A stretch of DNA of 58,371 bases from a bacterium (GTDB lineage Bacteria > Vulcanimicrobiota > Xenobia > Xenobiales > JADMJV01), in the NCBI GenBank assembly GCA_018780265.1, contig JADMJV010000006.1:8478-66848 (forward strand), given 5' to 3'. Below the pieces are notes generated by a model. That model was not told the origin of the DNA. It saw nothing but the letters and a program-made list of their open reading frames with translations, and ran no database searches. The first letter of the stretch is position 1, and each line of letters starts with the position of its first letter. Below, piece after piece: positions 43,549 through 51,678 of this stretch. The translations under genes were made by a program, and so were the position numbers.

Positions 43549-44709
43549 TTACCAGCAGCGCCCGAAACCCCGTCGTCCATAACCCCAGCCAGGGTAACCC
43601 ACACCAAAAGTGAATCCGGGGCGGCTCCAACCATACCCGGGGCCGTAGCCATAATTGCCATAATAGCTGGCCGAGTTGCGGGTATAGTTAATCATGCGGA
43701 CTTTGCCCGTGTATTGAATCTCCTCGGTACGTTTCTCGGGCCTGGTTGGATGCTCGGCGTAAGCGGTAAACTGAGCGTCCAATTCGCCATTGCGACGGGT
43801 CTCCGACTGATTCAGGTCCATATTGAAAGTGAATTCGCCGTCAGGCTCGGTCTGCACATTCCAATCGGCGTCGTAGTCGGGGTAACCCACGAAGAGAAAA
43901 CGGCCCATGTCAATGTGGCATTTGACTTTGACGATAGAACCGGGCGGGGCTGTGCCACGCACCTGGTAGACGTCACCGCCCAGGGGGTTGAGCGAGAGAA
44001 TGCGGGGCGGCACCCAGCCTACCGCCTGGAAGACACCGATGGGATAATCGGCCGTTTCCCCCTGGCTACCCACAAAGTGGGCCATCAAGGCCACGTCACC
44101 CTGCTCATCCTCGGCCACCACGTACTTGCCCTGATAGAGCCCTCCGCCTACCTCGGGCAGAGTTACCGTGTGATTGGAAGCACTGTTGACCTGCATAATG
44201 CCCGGGCCGGCCGCCTGGACGGTGACTAAAATCTCGGCCCCGATGGGAAAGGGTTGGGAGGGTTCGGGGCTGAGGGTGGCCGCCCGAATCAAAGGCGCTA
44301 CGGGCTGCACCACCGCGCCGCTAGACTCTGCCCAATGACGCAGGAGTCGCTCGGCGCTGGCCTTGGGTTGAGCGATGGTGCGCTCCACAAAATCGGGGTA
44401 ACCGATCAATGAGACCACCTTACCTTGAGAATTCAGGCGAGCCAGCGCCACCATGGGCAGGTCGCTGTTCTTGATGCCCAGGCCCTTGTAGTTGACCGTT
44501 TTCCAGCGTTGAGTCGAAACTCGTGAGATCAGCACCTGATTTTCTTTCAGGCCAATGCGATCGCGAGCCGCGATCACCTCCGCCGAAAGGGTATCCAGCG
44601 TAGGTGCATCGCCAGCCAACACCGCTACTACTGCCCGGACCGGCTCAGCCATTGCGTTCGTGCACAGCAAACCCAGGCCACAGAGTACAAAGACTATCCA
44701 GCGCATCAT
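43549..44709 (-). CDS. Exported protein with Gly/Tyr-rich tail
   Basis: 386 residues from ATG 44707-44709, with a signal peptide (MMRWIVFVLCGLGLLCTNAMA). After a first domain (about 23-130), a beta-sandwich-like region (about 150-300) includes TLPEVGGGLYQGKYVVAEDEQG, then RGTAPPGSIVKVKC, an Ig-like phrase. The last 45 residues are Gly/Tyr-rich (NYGYGPGYGW, YPGWGYGRRGFG), as in surface or matrix proteins. Last gene of a three-gene minus-strand run; probably secreted or surface-exposed. Function unknown. Confidence 0.7.
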   Translation of the reverse strand: MMRWIVFVLCGLGLLCTNAMAEPVRAVVAVLAGDAPTLDTLSAEVIAARDRIGLKENQVLISRVSTQRWKTVNYKGLGIKNSDLPMVALARLNSQGKVVSLIGYPDFVERTIAQPKASAERLLRHWAESSGAVVQPVAPLIRAATLSPEPSQPFPIGAEILVTVQAAGPGIMQVNSASNHTVTLPEVGGGLYQGKYVVAEDEQGDVALMAHFVGSQGETADYPIGVFQAVGWVPPRILSLNPLGGDVYQVRGTAPPGSIVKVKCHIDMGRFLFVGYPDYDADWNVQTEPDGEFTFNMDLNQSETRRNGELDAQFTAYAEHPTRPEKRTEEIQYTGKVRMINYTRNSASYYGNYGYGPGYGWSRPGFTFGVGYPGWGYGRRGFGRCW

Positions 44710-44744
44710 GGTTAAGAATTTCCCGCTTTGCACGGCCCCACCTT

Positions 44745-45320
44745 TCACCTTCGGGGGCGCGGTTTGCTAGCGTAAAGAACAAATTTGCCGATCGGGTGTC
44801 CGGGGGCGCGCTCAAACTCGCGCTTGGGTTGACAGCACACTTTGCCGCTGGCGGGGTCGGCGAAGTGCACCAGTTCGCCCTGAATTCCCAACAGAGTAAC
44901 CACGTGGCCGTCGGCCGTAGGGGAGAAGACGGGGCCGTTGAGGCCCATCAGCACAGGACGTCCGCGCCCCAACTGCTTCTCCATGATGGCCCAAGATGGG
45001 GAACTGAAGTCGACGTCGTTCCAGTTCAAGCGCAGGTGCCTGGTCTGTTCCTCCAGGGCAGCGAGCAGGTTGCCTCCATAGGCGTCGGATACCTGCTGAC
45101 CGGTCCAGCGCTGGCCCGTCAGGTGTGTCAAGGCCATGGCCACCGAGGCCTGGCCCGAAGCCAGCCGGGCATGCTGGCGCTGGGGCTGCAAGGCAATAGG
45201 TGCGGTGGATTTGGACCGGACCCTCGAGGGGACCAACGGAGGCCTGGGCTCGGACGGTTCAAATAAGTCCACGGGATGGGCAAAATCCCACGGGTTCTCT
45301 GATTTGGCATTGAGTTGCAT
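44745..45320 (-). CDS. C39-peptidase-fold protein with catalytic Cys replaced by Ser
   Basis: 191 residues. The core matches bacteriocin-processing-type C39 domains: ASGQASVAMALTHLTG (about 54-69), where CGQAS.AMAL is normal and the Cys is Ser 55; LGRGRPVLMGLNG (about 117); the active-site His in DGHVVTLLGI (His 139) and Asp in FADPASG (Asp 155). His, Asp and the Gln before the Cys are kept or similar. The enzyme is therefore probably inactive as a Cys protease and may bind peptides, or use Ser. No signal peptide is visible. It sits 35-39 nt from both neighbours on the same strand. Confidence 0.75.
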   Translation of the reverse strand: MQLNAKSENPWDFAHPVDLFEPSEPRPPLVPSRVRSKSTAPIALQPQRQHARLASGQASVAMALTHLTGQRWTGQQVSDAYGGNLLAALEEQTRHLRLNWNDVDFSSPSWAIMEKQLGRGRPVLMGLNGPVFSPTADGHVVTLLGIQGELVHFADPASGKVCCQPKREFERAPGHPIGKFVLYASKPRPRR

Positions 45321-45359
45321 CGGCGGACTACCTCCACGGAGAAGATAGCCGACGGAGTA

Positions 45360-45833
45360 CTACGAAATTTCTACCGACACTCTCAATTTCTGAATTTCCT
45401 GAAAGAGGTCAAACTGGCCGGTGCCGCGGGCCATTTCCAGGGCCTCATCGGCCATGGTCAGAGCCGAGGTTTCCCAACCAGTCAACGAAAAAAAGCGCGC
45501 CCTCTCCAGCATGTATCGCAGCCAGGCTCGGTAGCGTTGGGTGGACTCTTTGGTGTCGCGCTGAGCCGCCTCGATCAGCACGTAGTCCGCCTCGTTCAAA
45601 GTCTCACGAGCGTGCTCCAAAAGACGCTGTCGCGTCTGCATGTGACCAAGGTGAGAGAGCAAATGAGCGAGAAGATAAGGATTGCCGGTCGCTTTGACCT
45701 TGAGCCTGGCAGCGCTCAGACGCGTGGCACTCGTGGCCACATCGTCGAGTTGCACCATAGCCTTCAAGCAAGCTTCGTCGATCGAGCCAGGGGTGGAGTC
45801 AGGTGCGGGCGTGGAGTCAATCGAGTTCGGCAT
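45360..45833 (-). CDS. Hypothetical helical (TPR-like) protein
   Basis: 157 residues from ATG 45831-45833. After a Pro/Ser/Thr-rich start the protein is all helical: PYLLAHLLSHLGHMQTRQRL, then SALTMADEALEMARGTGQFDLF, with TPR-like spacing. It is first in the three-gene minus-strand run with the C39-fold protein and the Gly/Tyr-rich protein, so a partner role is plausible. The family is not recognised. Confidence 0.6.
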   Translation of the reverse strand: MPNSIDSTPAPDSTPGSIDEACLKAMVQLDDVATSATRLSAARLKVKATGNPYLLAHLLSHLGHMQTRQRLLEHARETLNEADYVLIEAAQRDTKESTQRYRAWLRYMLERARFFSLTGWETSALTMADEALEMARGTGQFDLFQEIQKLRVSVEIS

Positions 45834-45906
45834 TGTCAGTGGCTACGCAAGTAGCTCTAAGGTTCCTCCCCAAGGCGTTTGCCATGAGGCCAAATGGCAG
45901 TTTTAT

Positions 45907-46467
45907 GTGCAGCAATTGGCCCCGCTTCAACTGCCCCATGTCCTGTTGAGTCGCTTTTTGGAAAAAGTCTGCGCCTTGCCCTGTCACCCTTCGAGTGTGG
46001 CCATCGAAGGCTGGAAGCTGATTCTACCGTGCCTCACTCAAGAGCGGGACTGGGACCTGCCTGTGGCCTGCTGGAACGAAACCGAAAAAGCCCTGCGGTC
46101 CGACAGCAAGCGTCCCGCCATGCTGATCGGACTGGCCCGAATGCAACGTGAATGCGCCGCTCAAGTGGCCAGGTGGCTGCGACTTTCCCCTCACAACCTG
46201 TGTCGCGCAGCTCGCCGGCTGGGAGTATTTAGCCCCGAACGGGCCGATGCGGTGCTGGCCCGGGCCCGACTCCACCCCACCTGGGATGAGGTTCAATCGC
46301 CCTACTGTTTCGATCGCTGGCTCAAGCAGTGGGGCCCGCTGCGTCCACCCGACTGGCTCAGTGATGGGGTGGCCCAGGGAGGTTCTCCCGAGTTGATGGC
46401 AGCGGAATTTCTCAAACGCCAGCCCACCCTGCAACTGGATCTGCTTCACCGTTTGCTGAGGTCGTAG
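45907..46467 (+). CDS. Hypothetical protein, Trp/Arg-rich helical
   Basis: About 186 residues if started at GTG 45907. A GTG at 45811 would add 32 residues but overlaps the divergent 45833 start. No signal peptide. The sequence is helical and rich in Trp, Leu and Arg (SVAIEGWKLILPCLTQERDWDLPVACWNE, then AARRLGVFSPERADAVL). No domain is recognised. Its 3' end overlaps the convergent 46446 gene by 22 nt, and the likely downstream partner on the same strand is the 46761 gene. Confidence 0.6.
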   Translation: MQQLAPLQLPHVLLSRFLEKVCALPCHPSSVAIEGWKLILPCLTQERDWDLPVACWNETEKALRSDSKRPAMLIGLARMQRECAAQVARWLRLSPHNLCRAARRLGVFSPERADAVLARARLHPTWDEVQSPYCFDRWLKQWGPLRPPDWLSDGVAQGGSPELMAAEFLKRQPTLQLDLLHRLLRS

Positions 46468-46772
46468 GGTTCGCCTAAAATGCGCGCCAATTCTATAAAG
46501 ACCGACTGTTCCCAAGGCACAAATCGCTCCCGGTACAGATCGTCATACTCCACTTGCAGAGAGTTGCCGATGCGATCGAGCAATAGCGGAATGGTCCAGA
46601 GTCGGCGAACCAATTCGCGATCCAGCACATCGGCGGGCTGGATGGAAGCCAATATCTCCAAAAATCGATGGGCCGAGCGGGGGTCGAAACGCATGTCAAG
46701 CAAGGGATCGAGCAGCTCTTCCCAACCCAGGTCCAGTTCGCTCAGCACCGGTGCTCGTTCTTGATAGATCAA
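46446..46772 (-). CDS. Small hypothetical protein, minus-strand member of a paralogue pair
   Basis: About 108 residues from TTG 46770-46772. The open frame extends upstream, but that part is antisense to the plus-strand paralogue and has shadow-like sequence. Key positions shared with the 46761 product are LGW near 16, DPL and RF, HRFLEIL, RELVRRLWTIPLLLDR, an acidic VEYDD and ARILGEP at the end. It is probably expressed from the HtrA operon upstream. The family is unknown. Confidence 0.55.
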   Translation of the reverse strand: MIYQERAPVLSELDLGWEELLDPLLDMRFDPRSAHRFLEILASIQPADVLDRELVRRLWTIPLLLDRIGNSLQVEYDDLYRERFVPWEQSVFIELARILGEPYDLSKR

Positions 46773-47054
46773 AACCTGCCTTCTCAACTGGCCCTGGGAT
46801 GGGCCCGATTCATGGAGCCCCTGCGCGAGGGACGCTTTCTGCTGGCCGAGGGTCAGGCTTTTCTCGAAACGCTGCAGCGCCACACGCCGCCCTCCCATCA
46901 ATTGCCAGGCGACGTGGTGCGCTGGATCTGGCTGATTCCCTTCACCCTTCATTGGTATGGCAAGGAGCTTCCCGATGAAGTGGACGAAGATCAATTTCGC
47001 CAACTGGAGGAGCACTTTTACAGCGAAGTATCTCGCTGGTTAGGAGAACCCTGA
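46761..47054 (+). CDS. Small hypothetical protein, plus-strand member of a paralogue pair
   Basis: About 97 residues from TTG 46761; an ATG at 46668 would extend the protein into antisense of the minus paralogue. It is homologous to the 46446 product: LALGWARFMEPL, GRFLLAEGQAFLETL, VVRWIWLIPFTLHWYG, EVDEDQF, SRWLGEP. It is probably co-expressed with the 45907 gene. Its end lies 2 nt from the HtrA stop. The start region TTGATAGATCAA is shared in opposite sense with the minus gene. Confidence 0.55.
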   Translation: MIDQNLPSQLALGWARFMEPLREGRFLLAEGQAFLETLQRHTPPSHQLPGDVVRWIWLIPFTLHWYGKELPDEVDEDQFRQLEEHFYSEVSRWLGEP

Positions 47055-47056
47055 GG

Positions 47057-48172
47057 CTAGAGTCCTCGCCCCGGGCGTCCCATAGAATCAACGGCCCTGA
47101 CCTCGGTTTTAACCCGAAATTTGAGCACCCTACCGGCTCGCCAGGCCATAAAATCCACCCGTTTTCCCACCGGCAGTCTGGCCAACAAGCTACGAAAATG
47201 ACGCACGTCCTCGACGGCCTGGCCGTCCATCTCCAAAATCACATCACCAGCTTGAAAGCCCGCGCGTCCCGCCGGACCTGACCGGTAGCCGCCCTGCACC
47301 ATAACCCCGCGCGCCGCTGGCAGGCGCAGGTCGTGAGCCAGGTCGGCCGTCACAGGCTCGACCCACAGCCCCAACCAGGCTCGATCCACTCGACCTTTCT
47401 TGACAATGTCCTCGACCACGGCCCTGGCCACTTCACTGGGAATGGCCAGCCCTATGCCCTGCGACCCTCCACTCTTGCTGAGGATGGCGGTGTTGACACC
47501 CACCACTTCGCCCTTGAGATTGCACAACGGACCCCCACTGTTGCCCGGATTGATGGCCGCGTCGGTCTGAATAAAGTTCTCAAAATCGGCGATGCCAAGG
47601 TCGTGCCGTCCCTTGCCGCTGACAATTCCGTGGCTGACCGAGCCGCGCATACGGAAAGGAGAGCCAAAGGCCAACACAAACTGACCCGTCTTCAATTCCT
47701 CGCTGTTGCCCCAAGGGAGGGCAGGTAGGTCCTTCAACTCGATTTTGAGCAGGGCCAGATCGCTGGCGGGGTCGCTGCCCACCCATCGGGCAGCGGCCAC
47801 CCGATCATCGGCCAGCGTCACACGAACTTCCTGGACGCCGTTGACCACATGGTGATTGGTCAGGATGTAACCCTCAGAGTCTACGATCAGACCCGAACCC
47901 ACACTGGGGATGCGCCGCTCGGGGCTGAACACTTCCCCTTCACTGAAAGGCGCAAACGGATCGGAGAAGGGGTGGTGATAGCCGGCCACCACCTTGATTG
48001 CGTCGATACTCACCACGCCCGGCGAAACCTTGGCGGCAACGTCGACGAACTGCTGGGAAACGTCTTCCAGGGTGGGCGCGGCGTCAGCACGAGCCGGAGA
48101 GGGCGGGGCGACTTCCACGTGGACCCGGCCCCTGAGCATGGCGCAGCCCACCAGGGCCAGCGCCAGCACCAC
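47057..48172 (-). CDS. HtrA-family serine protease, lipoprotein, one PDZ
   Basis: 371 residues from GTG 48170-48172. The short signal with lipobox LALVGC suggests lipid attachment at Cys 10. The trypsin-like domain has catalytic His in LTNHHVV (His 108), Asp in SDPASDLALLKI (Asp 138) and Ser in NPGNSGGPL (Ser 212). One PDZ domain follows (about 265-350, RAGFQAGDVILEMDG). It is a DegS/DegQ-like envelope quality-control protease. It lies 11 nt after trxB on the same strand. Confidence 0.92.
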   Translation of the reverse strand: MVLALALVGCAMLRGRVHVEVAPPSPARADAAPTLEDVSQQFVDVAAKVSPGVVSIDAIKVVAGYHHPFSDPFAPFSEGEVFSPERRIPSVGSGLIVDSEGYILTNHHVVNGVQEVRVTLADDRVAAARWVGSDPASDLALLKIELKDLPALPWGNSEELKTGQFVLAFGSPFRMRGSVSHGIVSGKGRHDLGIADFENFIQTDAAINPGNSGGPLCNLKGEVVGVNTAILSKSGGSQGIGLAIPSEVARAVVEDIVKKGRVDRAWLGLWVEPVTADLAHDLRLPAARGVMVQGGYRSGPAGRAGFQAGDVILEMDGQAVEDVRHFRSLLARLPVGKRVDFMAWRAGRVLKFRVKTEVRAVDSMGRPGRGL

Positions 48173-48182
48173 AACTCTGGTC

Positions 48183-49160
48183 TTAATGGCTCATCACCGC
48201 TTCTGCCTTACGTTCGGCCAGAAAGTGTTCGGCATCCATGGCCGCCTTACAGCCCATCCCGGCAGCCGTAATGGCCTGACGGTAGCGGGTGTCGACCACG
48301 TCGCCACAGCCAAAAATGCCGGGCACGTTGGTCTTGACGTTCTCCCCGTTGGTCTTGCCCAGATGGGTGATCAGATAGCCTTCCTCATCGAGTTCGCAGA
48401 CGCCCCGCAAAAACTCGGTATTGGGAATGTGCCCAATCCCCAAAAAAAGACCCGTAACTTCCAGCTTCTGACTCTCCGGCTGACCTCCCGGAGGCGTGAC
48501 CAGCACCTGCAGATACTCCACCCCTTTTTCGGGCGTGCCTTGGACGCTCTCGACCACGGTGTTCCAGTGAACTTCGATCTTGGGATGATTGAGCAGTCGA
48601 TCTTGCATAATTTTGGAGGCCCGCAAGCTATCGCGACGATGCAACAGCCTGACTTTGCTGGCAAAGCGTGTCAAAAAGATGGCCTCTTCCATCGCCGAGT
48701 CTCCCCCGCCCACCACGGCGATCTCCTGACCTTTGTAGAAGGCGCCGTCGCAAGTGGCGCAACTGGAGACGCCTCGACCAAAGAGTTCATTCTCGCCGGG
48801 CACATTGAGGCGACGAGCACGGGCTCCGCTGGCCACAATCAGGGCGTCGCAAGTAATCTTACTGTCATCGTCCAGGGTACATGTGATCGGTGTCCCAGGC
48901 ACAACTTTGGCCACAAATCCATAGCGATACTTGGCTCCGAAACGCTCGGCTTGCTTCTTCATGTTTTCCACCAGGTCGTAACCGCCGATACCCTCGGGGA
49001 AGCCGGGAAAATTTTCCACATCCGAAGTCAGGCTAAGTTGTCCGCCTGGCTCATTTCCCTCCAGCACCAGGGGGGTGAGTTCGGCTCGGGCGGCATAAAT
49101 GGCAGCGGTGTGGCCGGCGCATCCAGAACCGGCAATCAGCACGGGAACGTGTTCAGACAT
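48183..49160 (-). CDS. trxB: Thioredoxin-disulfide reductase
   Basis: 325 residues from ATG 49158-49160, with AGGAGG well placed upstream. The upstream in-frame ATG would contain that site. FAD-binding motif IAGSGCAGHTAA (about 9-20) has Cys where the family usually has Pro. The redox-active pair is CATC (134 and 137), the NADPH motif VVGGGDSAMEEA and the C-terminal FAD motif GIFGCGDVVDTRYRQAITAAGMG. It reduces thioredoxin using NADPH. It is divergent from the orphan ATPase gene. Confidence 0.96.
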   Translation of the reverse strand: MSEHVPVLIAGSGCAGHTAAIYAARAELTPLVLEGNEPGGQLSLTSDVENFPGFPEGIGGYDLVENMKKQAERFGAKYRYGFVAKVVPGTPITCTLDDDSKITCDALIVASGARARRLNVPGENELFGRGVSSCATCDGAFYKGQEIAVVGGGDSAMEEAIFLTRFASKVRLLHRRDSLRASKIMQDRLLNHPKIEVHWNTVVESVQGTPEKGVEYLQVLVTPPGGQPESQKLEVTGLFLGIGHIPNTEFLRGVCELDEEGYLITHLGKTNGENVKTNVPGIFGCGDVVDTRYRQAITAAGMGCKAAMDAEHFLAERKAEAVMSH

Positions 49161-49246
49161 AAGACTTTGGACCTCCTGCATGGTTTTTCTAGCATTCCGG
49201 GTAGTGCCATCAAGGCCCTTTTTCGGCGGGCGGCGAAACCCCGGTC

Positions 49247-50461
49247 ATGCAGCCGCACATGATTACCGACGATTTCCTGTCTGAATTCTCCGACATGGAC
49301 TTCACCAATTTTGAGAGCTACGTGATAGCAGCTTTCCGCAAGGGCTCTAGCGACGTTCACTTCGAACCGCTCCCCGCCGAGATGCGCATCCGCTGCCGTA
49401 TCGAGGGCGATCTCTATGAGATGGCCCGTTTGCGCCACGCACCCGGACCCAAAAAACCCCACCCCATCACTGTACAGATCAAAGCCCGCAGCGGGCTGCA
49501 GTTGCAGTCGCGCGTACCCGAAGACGGACGTTTCGACATGATCGTGGATGATCAGCCGCTCAACCTGCGTGTCTCTTCGATCCCTCAGGTTTTCGGAGAA
49601 AAACTCGTGGTGCGCATCTTCAACGTCAATCGCATTACCGATCTGCGCACACTGGGTTTCCGCGACCTCAACTTGAAAAGGCTGCGCGACGTGGTGGTGC
49701 AAAAGGCAGGCCTGATCCTGATCTCTGGTCCCACCGGTTCGGGCAAAACCACCACCCTTTACTCCATCCTCAACTACCTCAACGACAGCCGACGCAATGT
49801 GGTCACCATCGAAGACCCGGTTGAATACTTCTTTCACGGCATGAACCAGATCCAGATCGATGGCAATGTCATGACGTACGAGGGGGCCATGCGCTCCATT
49901 TTGCGCCAGGACCCCGATGTAATTATGATCGGTGAAATCCGCGACCGACAAACGGCCGAACTCGCTTTTCACGCCTCCCTGACCGGCCATCTGGTACTCT
50001 CCTCCGTCCACTCCAATGACACGGTGGGCGCCATTTTGCGCTTGCTGGATCTGGGCGTACCCCCGGTGATTTTGGCCCAAGGACTGAACGGGGTCGTTTC
50101 GCAGCGACTGGTCTCCAAGCTGTGCAGCGAATGCTCGGTGGCCGACGCTCACCCGCCCCTGGACGCCATTCGAACTTACGCACCTGTGGGTTGCTCCAAA
50201 TGCAACGGAGGCTTCCGAGACCGCGTGGGCGTGCAAGAGATCTTGATTCTCACCGACACCCTGCGCAAGATGATCATTCAAAACTTTGACGAGGAAGAGT
50301 TCTCCATGCTGGCTCTCTCCGAAGGTATGGAAACGCTCAAGGAAGACGGAATCTTCAAGTCCATCGAAGGCAAAGTCAGTTACCGCGACGCGCTGGGCAT
50401 CACCAGCGAGGGCATCCACCGAATTTTGGCCGACATTAATCGGATTCTGAAAGATATCTGA
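49247..50461 (+). CDS. Orphan GspE/PilB/PilT-type secretion ATPase
   Basis: 404 residues; the ATG at 49247 is followed by another four codons on, so the start is uncertain. It lacks the long N1E domain. It has GSSDVHFEPLP (about 34), RVPEDGRFD, Walker A ISGPTGSGKTTT (about 161), Walker B VIMIGEIRD, SSVHSNDTVGAILRLLDL and the Cys pair sites SKLCSEC and GCSKC, so it is GspE/PilB-like rather than PilT. It is separate from the gsp operon (gspE is at 17942). It may drive a type IV pilus whose other genes lie elsewhere. Confidence 0.85.
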   Translation: MQPHMITDDFLSEFSDMDFTNFESYVIAAFRKGSSDVHFEPLPAEMRIRCRIEGDLYEMARLRHAPGPKKPHPITVQIKARSGLQLQSRVPEDGRFDMIVDDQPLNLRVSSIPQVFGEKLVVRIFNVNRITDLRTLGFRDLNLKRLRDVVVQKAGLILISGPTGSGKTTTLYSILNYLNDSRRNVVTIEDPVEYFFHGMNQIQIDGNVMTYEGAMRSILRQDPDVIMIGEIRDRQTAELAFHASLTGHLVLSSVHSNDTVGAILRLLDLGVPPVILAQGLNGVVSQRLVSKLCSECSVADAHPPLDAIRTYAPVGCSKCNGGFRDRVGVQEILILTDTLRKMIIQNFDEEEFSMLALSEGMETLKEDGIFKSIEGKVSYRDALGITSEGIHRILADINRILKDI

Positions 50462-51410
50462 TCTGCTGCTCCAATTCTTCCAGTTCGCGGCGCCAGAAAG
50501 CGTGACTGTCGACATCTGAAAAGCGACGCTGAAAGGCCGGATCGTTGCGCCGTTTGGCCAGCCAGGCGGCGTAGTGGACAAACTTGAGAGCTCGCAACGG
50601 TTCGATCAATTCCAACTGACGGCGATCAAACGGTTGAATCGTCTGGTAACCCTCCAGCATCCATTCGCGCAGCTCGACAGCCTCAGGATCGCGACCGCCC
50701 ACCAGCAACCACAGATCTTGCACGGCCGGACCCATGCCACAATCGTCCAGGTCGACCAGTTTCAGGCCCAGCGAACTGGTAAGCAGGTTGCCCTTATGCA
50801 GATCGCCATGAATGCGCAGATTGGGGGCCTGAGCAAAGGCCCGCTCAACGCCCTTGAGAAGCCTGGCCACGGCCTGCTGGTAGCGAGGCCAGAGACTCTC
50901 GGGGACCACCTTTTCTTTCTCCAATGTCTGCAGAGCCACTCCCCCCCAATACTGAGGTCCCAGGCTGGGTCGGTGACGAAAACGCCCGCGCTGCCCCAGG
51001 CTATGCAATCGTCCCACCAGGGCTCCCACCTGGTAAGCCATCTTCGAGTCAACCTCATCACACGGTCTACCCACGTGATAGGGGAACACGCAGAACCAGA
51101 TCCCTTCGATCGAGCCCAGTGTGGCACCATTGCTGAGCGGCACGGGAGCCACTACAGGCAGCCCCTCGTCGACCATCTCTTGCAAAAAATCGTGCTCTTC
51201 TTGAAGAGCCCCCTCCGTCCAGCGCCCCGGCCGGTAAAACTTACCCACCCAGCGTTCGCCGTCCAGGTCGTTGACTCGCACCACTCGATTCTCCAGGCTG
51301 TTGAGAAAGACGATGGTGGGTTCCAACTGAAGGCCCGCCGATTCGAAGGCGCGGTGGATGCACTCCGGGTTAAGATCGTAAAAGGTATCGGTATTGCTGG
51401 ATTGGGCCAT
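50436..51410 (-). CDS. srkA: SrkA (YihE)-like stress-response kinase
   Basis: 324 residues from ATG 51408-51410, preceded by AGAAGGCGG; SrkA of E. coli is 328. It is an aminoglycoside-phosphotransferase fold: VNDLDGERWVGKFYRPGRWT (nucleotide lysine region, about 45-64), the catalytic loop RIHGDLHKGNLL (about 197-208) and the metal site LVDLDDCGMG (about 213-222). SrkA is a cytoplasmic Ser/Thr kinase that counters oxidative and envelope-stress death pathways. The end overlaps the convergent ATPase gene by 26 nt. Confidence 0.88.
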   Translation of the reverse strand: MAQSSNTDTFYDLNPECIHRAFESAGLQLEPTIVFLNSLENRVVRVNDLDGERWVGKFYRPGRWTEGALQEEHDFLQEMVDEGLPVVAPVPLSNGATLGSIEGIWFCVFPYHVGRPCDEVDSKMAYQVGALVGRLHSLGQRGRFRHRPSLGPQYWGGVALQTLEKEKVVPESLWPRYQQAVARLLKGVERAFAQAPNLRIHGDLHKGNLLTSSLGLKLVDLDDCGMGPAVQDLWLLVGGRDPEAVELREWMLEGYQTIQPFDRRQLELIEPLRALKFVHYAAWLAKRRNDPAFQRRFSDVDSHAFWRRELEELEQQIRYLSESD

Positions 51411-51519
51411 GGGACCGCCTTCTGTAGGTGGCGGGGTTAACCTGGTAAAGCCAAGGAGGAGGCGCAAAGTCGGCGGAAAAGGAAGCCGTCTGTCCAACTT
51501 GATTGTTATAGAGGTACCT

Positions 51520-51678
51520 ATGGAACACCACATTGCGGGCTACGGCCCAGTAGAAAATGCCGCCATCGTCTTTAAGTGGGTTATGATCTGGCTGATGGCC
51601 TGTGGCATCCCCCTGGCCCTATCCCTGGCCTTACCCAAGTGGGTCAAAACCGACGAAAAGCCCAACAGTCACCATTGA
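51520..51678 (+). CDS. Small membrane protein in front of the methylmalonyl-CoA operon
   Basis: 52 residues from ATG 51520 with GAGGT 5 nt upstream. One membrane helix is present (FKWVMIWLMACGIPLALSLAL, about 18-38), followed by KWVKTDEKPNSHH. The stop overlaps the epimerase start (TTGA), so it shares that operon. Short His ends like this are seen on small respiratory or transport subunits, but no family is recognised. Confidence 0.6.
   Translation: MEHHIAGYGPVENAAIVFKWVMIWLMACGIPLALSLALPKWVKTDEKPNSHH

Noticed and set aside
46773..47015. Longer start for the minus-strand small gene at 46446-46772
   Set aside because: The extension lies wholly opposite the plus-strand paralogue and is not similar to it, so it reads as a shadow.
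47994..50581. Long open frames opposite trxB (plus) and opposite the orphan ATPase (minus)
   Set aside because: Both mirror highly conserved genes and contain no domain motif.
51411..51519. Cobalamin riboswitch or clear promoter ahead of the methylmalonyl-CoA operon
   Set aside because: The gap is only about 110 nt and lacks a B12-box-like sequence; the TATAGA at 51507 has no matching -35 and overlaps the ribosome-binding site.
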